From the NCBI RefSeq assembly GCF_949987535.1, contig NC_080075.1:41263036-41327035 (forward strand): 64,000 nt of DNA. The letters run 5' to 3'. Under the pieces are notes generated by a model. The model saw only the letters and a list, made by a program, of their open reading frames with translations. It was not told where the DNA came from and did not search any database. The position numbers were made by a program, and so were the translations under genes. Origin of the DNA: Balaenoptera acutorostrata. Taxonomy: Eukaryota; Chordata; Mammalia; Artiodactyla; Balaenopteridae. This document shows, piece by piece, positions 20,500 through 32,459 of the stretch (its first letter is position 1; every line of letters starts with the position of its first letter).

Positions 20500-23400
20500 T
20501 TTTTGGCTGTGCTGGGTCTTCGGTTCGTGCGAGGGCTTTCTCTAGTTGCGGCAAGTGGGGGCCACTCTTCATCGCGGTGCGGGGACCGCTCTTCATCGCG
20601 GTGCGCGGACCTTTCACTATCGCGGCCCCTCCCGTTGCGGGGCACAGGCTCCAGACGCGCAGGCTCAGCAGCTGTGGCTCACGGGCCCAGCTGCTCCGTG
20701 GCATGTGGGATCTTCCCAGACCAGGGCTCGAACCCGTGTCTCCTGCATTAGCAGGCAGATTCTCAACCACTGCGCCACCAGGGAAGCCCTGTTGGAAGAT
20801 TTTTAATCACAGTTTCAATTTCAGTGCTTGTGATTGGACTGTTCGTATACTCTATTTCTTCCTGGTTCAGTCTCGGAAGGTTGTGCATTTCTAAGAATTT
20901 GTGCATTTCTTCCAGGTTGTCCATTTTATTGGCATAGAGTTGCTTGTAGTAGTCTCTCATGATCGTTTGTATTTCTGCAGTGTCAGTGGTTACTTCTCCT
21001 TTTTCATTTCTAATTCTATTGATTTGAGTCTTCTCCCTTTTTCTCTTGATGAGTCTGGCTAATGGTTTATCAATTTTGTTTATCTTCTCAAAGAACCAGC
21101 TTTTAGTTTTATTGATCTTTGCTATTGTCTCCTTCATTTCTTTTTCATTTATTTCTGATCTGATCTTTATGATTTCTTTCCTTCTGCTAGCTTTGGGTGT
21201 TTTTGTTCTTCTTTCTCTAATTGCTTTAGGTGCAAGGCTAGGTTGTTTATTCGAGATGTTTCCTGTTTCTTGAGGTAGGCTTGTATTGCTATAAACTTCC
21301 CTCTTAGAACTGCTTCTGCTGCATCCCATAGGTTTTGGGTCGTCGTGTCTCCATTGTCATTTGTTTCTAGGTATTTTTTGATTTCCCCTTTGATTTCTTC
21401 AGTGATCACTTTGCTATTAAGTAGTGTATTGTGTAGCCTCCATGTGTTTGTATTTTTTACAGATCTTTTCCTGTAATTGATATCTAGTCTCATAGCGTTG
21501 TGGTTGGAAAAGATACTTGATACGATTTCAGTTTTCTTAAATTTACCAAGGCTTGATTTGTGACCCAAGATATGATCTATCCTAGAGAATGTTCCATGAG
21601 CACTTGAGAAAAATGTGTATTCTGTTGTTTTTGGGTGGAATGTCCTATAAATATCAATTAAGTCCATCTTGTTTAATGTATCATTTAAAGCTTGTGTTTC
21701 CTTATTTATTTTCATTTTGGATGATCTGTCCATTGGTGAAAGGGGGGTGTTAAAGTCCCCTACTATGATTGTGTTACTATCGATTTCCCCTATTATGGCT
21801 GTTAGTATTTGTCTTATGTATTGAGATGCTCCTATGTTGGGTGCATAAATATTTACAATTGTTACACCTTCTTCTTGGATCAATCCCTTGATAATTATGT
21901 AGTGTCTTTCTTTGTCTCTTGTAATAGTCTTTATTTTAAAGTCTATTTTGTCTGATATGAGAATTGCTACTCCAGCTTTCTTTTGATTTCCATTTGCATG
22001 GAATATCTTTTTCCATCCCCTCACTTTCAGTCTGAATGTGTCCCTAGGTCTGAAGTGGGTCTCTTGTAGACAGCATATAGATGGGTCTTGTTTTTGTATC
22101 CATTCAGCCAGTCTGTGTCTTTTGGTGGGAGCATTTAATCCATTTACATTTAAGGTAATTATCGATATGTATGTTCCTATTCCCATTTTCTTAAATGTTT
22201 TGGGTTTGTTATTGTAGCTGTTTTCCTTCTCTTGTGTTTCTTGCCTAGAGAAGTTCCTTTAGCATTTGTTGTAAAGCTGGTTTGGTGGTGCTGAACTCTC
22301 TCAGCTTTTGCTTGTCTGTAAAGGTTTTAATTTCTCCATCAAATCTGAATGAGATCCTTGCTGGGTAGAGTAATCTTGGTTATAGGTTTTTCTCCTTCAT
22401 CACTTTAAGTATATCCTGCCACTCCCTTCTGGCTTGCAGAGTTTCTGCTGAAAGATCAGATGTTAACCTTATGGGGATTCCCTTGTGTGTTATTTGTTGT
22501 TTTTCCCTTGCTGCTTTTAATATGTTTTCTTTATATTTAATTTTTGATAGTTTGATTAATATGTGTCTTGGCGTGTTTCTCCTTGGATTTATCCTGTATG
22601 GGACTCTCTGTGCTTCCAGGATTTGATTAACTATTTCCTTTCCCATATTAGGGAAGTTTTGAACTATAATCTCTTCAAATATTTTTCAGTCCCTTTCTTT
22701 TTCTCTTCTTCTTCTGGGACCCCTATAATTCGAATGTTGGTGCATTTAATGTTGTCCCAGAGGTCTCTGAGACTGTCCTCAGTTCTTTTCATTCCTTTTT
22801 CTTTATTCTGCTCTGCAGTAGTTATTTCCACTATTTTATCTTCCAGGTCACTTACCTGTTCTTCTGCCTCAGTTATTCTGCTATTGATCCCTTCTAGAGT
22901 ATTTTTAATTTCATTTATTGTGTTTTTCATCGTTGCTTGGTTCCTCTTTAGTTCTTCTATGTCCTTGTTAAATGTTTCTTGCATTTTGTCTATTCTATTT
23001 CCAAGATTTTGGATCATCTTTACTATCATTATTCTGAATTCTTTTTCAAGTAGACTGCCTATTTCCTCTTCATTTGTTAGGTCTGGTGTGTTTTGACCCT
23101 GCTCCTTCATCTGCTGTGTGTTTTTCTGTCTTCTCATTTTGCTTATCTTACTGTGTTTGGGGTCTCCTTTTCACAGGCTGCAGGTTTGTAGTTCCCGTTG
23201 TTTTTGGTATCTGTCCCCAGTGGCTAAGGTTGGTTCAGTGGGTTGTGTAGGCTTTCTGGTGGAGGGGACTAGTGCCTGTGTTCTGGTGGATGAGGCTGGA
23301 TCTTGTCTTTCTGGTGGGCACATCCACATCTGGTGGTGTGTTTTGGGGTGTCTGTGGCCTTATTATGATTTTAGGCAGCCTCTCTGCTAATGGATGGGGC

Positions 23401-26400
23401 TGTGTTCCTGTCTTGCTAGTTGTTTGACATAGGGTGTCCAGCACTGTAGCTTGCTGGTTGTTGAGTGAAGCTGGGTCTTGATGTTGAGATGGAGATCTCT
23501 GAGAGATTTTTGCCGTTTGGTATTACATGGAGCTGGGAGGTCTCTTGTGGACCAGTGTCCTGAAGTTGGCTCTCCCACCTCAGAGGCACAGCCCTGATGC
23601 CTGGCTGGAGCACCAAGAGCCTTTCATCCACTCGGCTCAGAATAAAAGGGAGAAAAAATAGAAAGATAGAAAGAGGATAAAATAAAATAAAATAAAATAA
23701 AATAAAGCTATTATAATAAAAAATACGAAAAATATTATTAAGAAAAAATTTATTTAGAAAAAAAATTTTTTTAACTTAAAAAAATAAATTTATTAATTTT
23801 TTATAATAAAAAATAAGAAAAAAAATTTTAAAATAAAAATTAAGAAAATATTATTAAGCAAAAATTTTTTTAATTTTTTAAAATAAAAAATAAGGAAAAA
23901 ATTATTAAGAAAAAATTTATTAAGAAAAAAAATTTTTTTAAGTAAAAAAAAAAAAACAAAAAAAAACAGACAGACCGAACCCTAGGACAAATGGTGAAAG
24001 CAAAGCTATACAGACAAAAATCTCACCCAGAAGCATACACATATGCACTCACAAAAAAAGGAAAAGGGGAAAAATTAATATATCCTGCTCCCAAAGTCCA
24101 CCTCCTGAATTTGGGATGATTCGTTGTCTATTCAGGTATTCAACAGATGCAGGTACATCAAGTTGTTTGTGGAGCTTTAATCCGCTGCTTCTGAGGCTGC
24201 TGGGAGAGATTTCCCTTTCTCTTCTTTGTTCGTACAGCTCCCGGGGTTCAGCTTTGGATTTGGACCTGCCTCTGCATGTAGGTCGCCTGAGGGCATCTGT
24301 TCTTCGCTCAGACAGGACGGGGTTAAAGGAGCAGCTGCTTCGGGGGCTCTGGCTCACTCAGGCCGTGGGGAGGGAGGGGTACGGATGCGGGGCGAGCCTG
24401 TGGCAGCAGAGGCCGGCGTGACGTTGCAGCAGCCTGAGGCGCACCATGCGTGCTCCTGGGGAAGTTGTCCCTGGATCACGAGACCCTGGCAGTGGCGGGC
24501 TGCACAGTCTCTCGGGAGGGGCGGTGTGGAGAGTGACCTGTGCTTGCACACAGGCTTCTTGGTGGCGGCAGCAGCAGCCTTAGCGTCCCATGCCCGTCTC
24601 TGGGGTCCGCGCTGATAGCCGCGGCTCACGCCTGTCTCTGGAGCTCCTTTAAGCGGCGCTCTTAGTCCCCTCTCCTCGCGCACCAGGAAACAAAGAGGCA
24701 ACAAAAAGTCTCTTGCCTCTTCGGCAGCTGCAGACTTTTTCCCGGACTCCCTCCCAACTAGCTGTGACACACTAGCCCCCTTCAGGCTGTGTTCACGCCG
24801 CCAACCCCAGTCCTCTCCCTGGGATCTGACTGAAGCCCGAGGCTCAGCTCCCAGCCCTCACCCACCCCAGCAGGGAAGCAGACAAGCCTCTCGGGCTGGT
24901 GAGTGCTGGTCGGCACCGCTCCTCTGTGAGGGAATCTCTCCGCTTTGCCCTCCACACCCCTGTGGCTGCGCTCTCCACTGTGGCTCCGAAGCTTCCCCCC
25001 CTCCACCACCCTCAGTCTCCGCCTGCGAAGGGGCTTCCTAGTGTGTGGAAACCTTTCCTCCTTCACGGCTCACTCCCACTGGTGCAGGTCCTGTCCCTAT
25101 TCTTTTGTCTCTGTTTTTTCTTTTTTTCTTTTGCCCTACCCGGGTACGTGGGGAATTTCTTGCCTTTTGGGAGGTCTGAGGTCTTCTGCCAGCGTTCAGT
25201 AGGTGTTCTGTAGGAGCTGTTCCACATATAGATGTATTTCTGATGTATTTGTGGGGAGGAAGGTGATCTCCGCGTCTTACTCTTCTGCCATCTTGAAGCT
25301 CCTCCAGAAGGAAGCTCTTTATAAAGGGTGGTTTGGCTTGATCCTACTATAGTGTATGGGTTCGTACATGATCTGGGACTCTAACCATCCTTTATAAAAT
25401 GGATTAAATAACATTTATTTTCTGGCAACTTGGTCTCTCTCTCTTGTTCTTAATAAAATGTCATTAAGAGAAAATGTGCATAGCCCACAAGTAACTTATA
25501 ATCTGTTATGTGTACATAGTCCACAAGTAACATATAACCTATTTAAGTGGACTTTTTAAAAAGCAGCATTGGGAACCAGTGTCAACTTAATTTGTCTTTC
25601 AATTCCAGACATCATATAACAGGTTTTTTCCTTCTACCAGGCTGATTTTAACACCAACATTTCTGGGGTAAATGAACAAAAACGTATAAGCTGTGAGGAT
25701 TTTGTGGACTTTTCTGATATTTACCACTCTAATGAAGAGTACTTCAGGAAACTAGAAGAGCTGAAGGCAGCCCACATGGAAACTATGGCAAAGTTAGAGA
25801 AAATGTACCAGAATAAATTAAATTTAAAGGAAGTTCAGCCAGCAATCACCATGGAAGAAGCTGCTAGTGTCTCTTCCACGTAAGTTTGTACATAATGTTA
25901 TTTGTAGACTGTAAAGTAAAATGTATACTTAAAAGTGCAGAACAAAATTATTTCAGAATATTTTCTCTCAAATATCCCTTTGTGCTTTTAATGATATACA
26001 GAGGTGAGATTTTATTCAAATTGCTTGATGGCTTATCAACCTATTAGGTGGCTTCTTGCCTTGAGGGTCATTTGGTGGCCCTTTGTTCTTTTCTCTCTGA
26101 CCCACCACTCTTAGACATGTATCAGAATATTTAGTCTGGGCCATTTTCAAATGATGAATATTAAAATTTAACTTTAAAAGCCCTTTCTTTATAATATGTG
26201 GATTAATATGAGCTCAGTAAAGATATAGTACAAAATGTTCAGAGCTAAGACATAGATCTGATTTAAGTTTTCAAAATAGTCATTTTTGCCATAAACTTGC
26301 TTCTTTTGAAACTTGAGTTGGTCAGCTCTGATTGTGCATCTCCTGTGTGCCAGACCTTGTCTGGGCACCGAGGAGTCAAAATCAAGATGCCCTCAAGGAG

Positions 26401-29400
26401 GTCAAAGACTAGCTGAGATCCAAACACACAACATGGTGTAACAGAGTGTCATGGAGACAGAGGAAGAGCAGTTGATCATGTCAGGGTGTCAGTGGAGGGA
26501 TACAGGCACATCGAGTGTCGTATCTGAGTTCAGTCTTGAAGGAGAAATAGCTGAAGCAGATGTAGGAAGGAAGGAGTGGCCTTCTAGGCAGCAGGAACCA
26601 TGTGTGCCAAGGCATGGTGCTGTGAGAAATCACCGTGTGTGTGAGGAACTTCCCGTGATTGGATCTTTTTTGTTTTCCCCTTGTGCTGTGTTTCCATTGT
26701 GGCACACAGGTTCTTCTTTGTGGCAGGTGTGCGGGCTTCTCTAGGTATGGCGTGAGGGCTCCAGAGCTCACGAGCTCAGTAGTTGCAGTGCACGGGTTCC
26801 CTAGTTGCAGTGTGTAGGCTTAGTTGCCCCGAGGCATGTGAGATCTTAGTTCCCCCACCAGGGATCGAACTCACGTCCCCCTGTATTGGAAGGCAGATTC
26901 TTAACCACTGGACCACCAGGGAAGTCCCCTGTGATTGGATTTTTTTTTTTTTTAATTTGCTGCATTGGGTCTTCGTTGCTGCACGTGGGATTTCTCTAGT
27001 TGCGGCGAGCAGGGGCTACTCTTCGTTGTGGTGCACAGGCTTCTCATTGTGGTGGCTTCTCTTGTTTCAGAGCACAGTCTCTAGGCATGCAGGCTTCAGT
27101 AGTTGTGGCTCGCGGGCTCTAGAATGCATGCTCAGTATTTGTGGCGCACAGGCTTAGTTGCTTCGTGGCATGTGGGATCTTCCCGGACCAGGGCTCAAAC
27201 CCGTGTCTCCTGCATTGGCAGGCAGATTCTTAACCACTGCGCCACCAGGGAAGCCCCCTGTGATTGGATCTCACTTAAGAATGGTGACGGGGTAGGGAGA
27301 GGCAAGAGGTGAAACTGGAAAGGAAGGCAGGGGCTAGTCTTGAAGGGCTTTAAAATCTAGACTTTTCTTTTTTCAATTAAAAAAATATTTGGGGTGGGGG
27401 CTGCGTTGGGTCTTCGTTGTTGCTCACAGACTTTCTCTAGTTGCAGCAAGTGGGGACTAGTCTTCGTTGCGGTGCACAGGCTTCTCATTGCAGTGGCTTC
27501 TCTTGTGGAGCACGGGCTCTAGGGCGTGTGGGCTTCAGTAGTTGTGGCACGTGGGCTCAGTAGTTGTGATTTGTGGGCTCTAGAGTGCAGGCTAAGTAGT
27601 TGTGGCACACGGGCTTCAGTAATTGTGCCACACGGGCTTCAGTAGTTGTGGTGCACGGGCTTAGTTGCTCCACGGCATATGGGATCTTCCCGGAGCAGGG
27701 CTCGAACCCGTGTCCCCTGCATTGGCAGGCGGGATCTTAACCACTGTGCCACCAGGGAAGTCCCTACAATCTAGACTTTGTAACAATGACAAATCATGGG
27801 AAAGTTTCAGGAAGGAGAGTGATGTAATCAGATATATGTTTTAAGATGGTGACTCTGGAAAATGTGTGGAGAATTCAATAGTGATTAGACACAAGGAGCC
27901 TCTGCTGTCTTAGGTTCCTGCCCTGTAAAATGAGGGAGTAAAACTAGATCATTTATCGGCATCTCCCAGGCTCTGTTCTAAAAAAAATTGATAATTTTCA
28001 CAAGCCCTACCCAGCTCCTATTTTCTAACTGATTTTGCCTTGATCTTAGAAATTATGTAGTTCTTAATTTTTATATTTGGTCACATGCAACTGAAAGAGT
28101 AACCTAATTATTCTTCTCATTTACTTAGGTCTGTATCAGAAAAGAGCTCCCATCATCCTGTTTCATTTATGACATCAATTTCAGAGCCTGATTTAGGTCA
28201 GTCTTCCTCCTTGATTGTGTCTTCCTCTGAAGATGAGTTGCCCAACGTAGAAAAAGAGTATTCTGAGAGAAGCAGAATGATGACCTTTGCTAAGGAGCTC
28301 ATCAACAACATGTGGACAAACTTCTCTGTTGAAGATTATATTCAGTTTGAAGATGCTGACTTGCCAGCACTCGAAAAAAAAAAAAAGAAGCCAAAAGAAT
28401 GGGTGCCAAAGATTACAGTACCTGAGCCTTTTCAAATGATGATTAGAGAGCAGAAGAAAAAAGAAGAGAACATGAAATCTAAATCAGATATTGAAATGGC
28501 ACGTAAACTGCTCAAGAAACAAGAAGAAGAATCAGAGTGTAAGAAAAAATTCCGAGCCAACCCAGTTCCTGCGTTCGTCTTTCTCCCCCTTTATCATGAT
28601 ATAGTCAAGCAAAATGAAGAACGGAGGAGGTCTATGAAGGAGAAAAACAAAGAAGCTCTTTTGGCCTCGCAAAAGCCGTTTAAGTTTATTGCAAGGGAGG
28701 AACAGAAGCAAATTCGGGAAAAGCAGCTGAAAGACTTTTTTAAGTCTAAAAAGAAAACAAACCAATTTAAAGCCAGACCGATACCTCGATCTACTTATGG
28801 TTCAACTATCAATGACAAGTTAACAGAAGAAGAGCTCTATAGAAACATTAGGACGCAGCAGAGAACCCAAGACTTTTTACAGAATTCATTCCCTCTGCCT
28901 TGTAGTCCAGCTCGCAGAAGTTATGCTACAAGGAAGCCCAAGTGTCCTGAACAGGCTGAAAAGTCCAAGTGTAAACACAAGGTTAGGTGCCAGACTGCTG
29001 ATTCTGAAGACCTTCCTGAGAGATATCAGAAACATCACTCAGAACAGAGGTGTCCAAAACCCCTGACAGTCTGTGAACCATCTGACCTTCATGCAGCCTC
29101 ACATGCATCCACTAAAAGAGAGAAAATCTTGGCAGATATTGAAGCAGATGAAGAAAATTTAAAAGAAACACGTTGGCCTTATCTGTCTCCAAGGCGCAGG
29201 TCACCAGTAAGAAGTATAAATGCAAAACCTGTGCCTTGTAGCTGCAACCCTCCCATGCCCACGGTGTCCTCCAGGGGAAGAGAACAAGCCACAAGGTAAA
29301 TAACTGATACAGCACTGATTGACTCATGGTTGCTCCATTGATTTTGTATTGGGGAATTTGAAAATATGACGTTATTTTATCTGGTAACATATTTTACTAC

Positions 29401-32400
29401 ATAATATAGAACATTTTGCCAGAGGGTGTTCTTCTAAGAAATGAATGTATTTTCCATTTTATGAATTTTGGGGGATAGAAAAGGTTACAGTCACCCTATT
29501 GATTTTCTAATTACAACTCAGATCCTTCTCAGAAGGTTGCCCCTTTTTTTCAACCGTTGAATTATCCCGTGTTAAGTCTTTGCTAAACAGCATTCTCATT
29601 GGCTTAAAGTGAATTAAGCCTTAGTTTGTTGCCCTCAGGAGATCACTTGAGGAAAAGAAAATGTTGGAAGAAGAGAGAAATCGGATCCTAACTAAGCAGA
29701 AGCAAAGAATGAAAGAATTGCAGAAACTCTTGACAACCCGGGCTAAGGCTTATGACTCACATCAGAGTTTAGCTCAAATGTCTAAATCCAGAGTAAAATC
29801 TCTCAGGTATCATGAGAGAATCCTGACCCTCCAGATCATTGGTTTTCAAACTTTTTTTTTAATCAGTGGACCCCCAATATATGAACAAATTAAGAGTAGT
29901 ATTAGTATTTCAGTTTCTGGATTCAAGTTACTATCAGTTACTTATAGTTAACTTACACGCACACACACACACACACACACACTCATACTCACTCACTCAC
30001 TTCGTGGTGAGAACCAACATGTATACTGACTCCAGGACCATGATGCCATGTTGATGAACAGAAACATATTGTGGCTATGGTTCACAGTTGTAATCTTACA
30101 TCAGCATCTAAACTTTTTCTTTATATTATTTTTTATTGCACAGTGCAACATTGAGGAAAATCTTGATTCACACAGATAAAGCTCTTTTTTAACAGCTTGC
30201 TGTGTAATCTCAGAATATTCTTCAATAAACAGATATGTCAGAGAGCTTTGTTCTAAGGTCTGCATGAAATCTGGTAGCACAAATTAACACATTGATGTTA
30301 ATTAACATCAGTTATGTGGTATGTCAATTAACACGTGTGTTAAGGTTTAGTAGTATATATTACACGCTGCAATTCTGCAGTACAAAGTTTGAAAATCAGT
30401 GTTCCAGAGGAACATTTTTATGTTGCAACATAAAAATGTTCATGTTTAAGTAGTAAAATATCTCCCTCAAAGCTGGGTAAGTAATATGATTTACTAATTT
30501 TTAATCTGATTTATAAGTACCCCCAAATCTATATTTGCTTTTAATTATGAGTGTTCCTTTTTAAATGTATATTATGTATAATAATTATTATATTCCTTTG
30601 TAATGGATGTTATATATACATTCCTTATAATGTGTATCAATATAATTCATTGATAGAAGGAGCTTGATTTGATGAACTTGAGCAAAATATTCTTTAGAAA
30701 TATACTGGTCATCCTTAGAAAGTAAATGGGATTTTCCATAATGCTAAATTGTGTATAGTTAAGCGTAATTATCATTTTATGGTATAATTATTTTTTTCTA
30801 ATCCATGAAGTCTTATGATCTTGGTAGAATTAGTGTATTTTACATAAAGAAAGTAGCATAATTTAATTTATTATAGGATCTGGTTCAAATAGTAAGTATA
30901 CTTACTGTGAATTTATGTATTTTGGTTCCTGTTCCTCTCTATGTGGTATTCCCATACTCCCCATTTCTCCCCTCCCCTGCTCCCATTTAATTAACTGTGC
31001 CATCAACCTATAGGAGATATCATTTAGGGGAAAAAAGAAGAGCAAGGTCTTGTTTTCAGAAGAAATTCCTTAAAGAGAAGATACCAAATTTGGACCAAAC
31101 GTTTTTGGTTTATAAATACTTATAAATGAGATAAGAGGGCATTCATTTATCTCCTCAGGCCAGTTTGAAGCCCCTGAATCCATTATGTTTTGAAGATTTC
31201 AGGAACCTCAAAGTACCCAGACTGTTCCCGGGATGTAAAATGTGTGCTCTCAGAACCTAAAATTTTTATCCTGCATTCCATAAAAATTTACCAGTCTAAA
31301 AAAGAAATTGTGGTAAACTGTGCTCATGACTTAATTTCTGATTTGTCATCTACGCTAAATGTTATATGTGCAAGTTCTTATTTCTTTTAAAAATTCCATT
31401 CCTTTTATTTGATTTTAGAAAGAGTGAAAAAGAAAGGATGAGAGAATACCGACAAGAACTAGAAGAAAGAGAAGAAAAATTAAAAAACAGGCCGCTGCTA
31501 TTTGAAAGAGTTGCTCAGGTTGTGTTTATTGGAATTTGAGAGCTATTGTCAGCTTTTTTTCTTTTTTTTTTAACATCTCTATCTCCTAATTTTTATAGTC
31601 CATTTTTCTTATATGTTATATAATTTACTGAGACAGTATTATTTCTGTGACAGCTTCATCACATCAGTCAAGTAAGTAGTTTTGCTTAAATCTGAGCATT
31701 GAATCTTGATGAGGCTCGTAAGCTTGATAAAGAACATGCTGCTAATCCAATCATTTTCAAAATAATAGTTTCACAACCTGTTTTTAGTGGCTAGTGTTTT
31801 TTCAGTACCAACTTGGCCAAATATTAAGGTGAGTTTTGGAAGTCTTTGAAAAATTAAAAAATGAAACAAAATGGCTAATTGAATCAGATTTATTTCTGCC
31901 AGTTTTTTTTTCAGTTTTCTTGGGATAAAATTGACATATAGCAGGTATAAGTTTAAGGTATACAGCATAATGACATACGTATATTAGGAAATGATTACTA
32001 CAATACGTTTAGTTAACATCTATCACCTCGTATTGTTACCAAAAAAAATTTTTTTCCTTGTGATGAGAACTTTTAGGACCTACTCTCTTAGCAACTTTCA
32101 AATATGCCACATAGCAGTGTTAGCTGTAGTCACCATGCTGTACGTCACACCCCCAGTACTTATTTATCTTATAACTGGAAGTTTGTACCTTTTGACACCT
32201 TCATCCAATTCCTCTAGTAACCACAAATCTGATCTCCTTTTCTATGAGTTGTGTGTGTGTGTATTTAGATTCCACGCATAAATCAGATCATATAGTATTT
32301 GTCCTTCTCTGTCTGACTTACTTCCCTTAGCATAATGCCCTCAAGATCCATCTGTATTGTCACAAATGGCAGGATTTCCTTCTTTTTATGGCCGAATAAT

Positions 32401-32407
32401 ATTCCAT

Positions 32408-32459
<52 letters not shown>

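Larger units (their letters stand above)
17631..25304 (-). mobile_element. L1: Full-length L1 LINE, minus strand, in FAM161A intron 1
   Basis: About 7.67 kb including a nested 0.34-kb SINE. Order on the minus strand: 5' UTR from GAGGAGCTTCAAGATGGC at 25304 (CpG-rich to about 24190), an A-rich stretch (23650-23970), ORF1 (23137-22245), ORF2 (22186-18054), a 3' UTR and a poly(A) at 17631-17647. It is flanked by cagaaggaggct (17620) and cagaaggaagct (25305), a target duplication with one mismatch. Both ORFs carry a few lesions, so it is not autonomous. Full length with TG-rich 3' UTR and short A tract suggests a cetacean-lineage insertion of moderate age. Confidence 0.93.
26320..27890 (-). mobile_element. 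L2 relic, minus strand, broken by three SINEs
   Basis: L2 antisense text at 26330-26650 ('gtgtgccagaccttgtctgg', 'ggaggtcaaagactagctga'), 27290-27365 ('cttgaagggctttaaaatct') and 27770-27890 ('gtgatgtaatcagatatat', 'gatggtgactctggaaa') is collinear around the SINEs. Confidence 0.75.
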
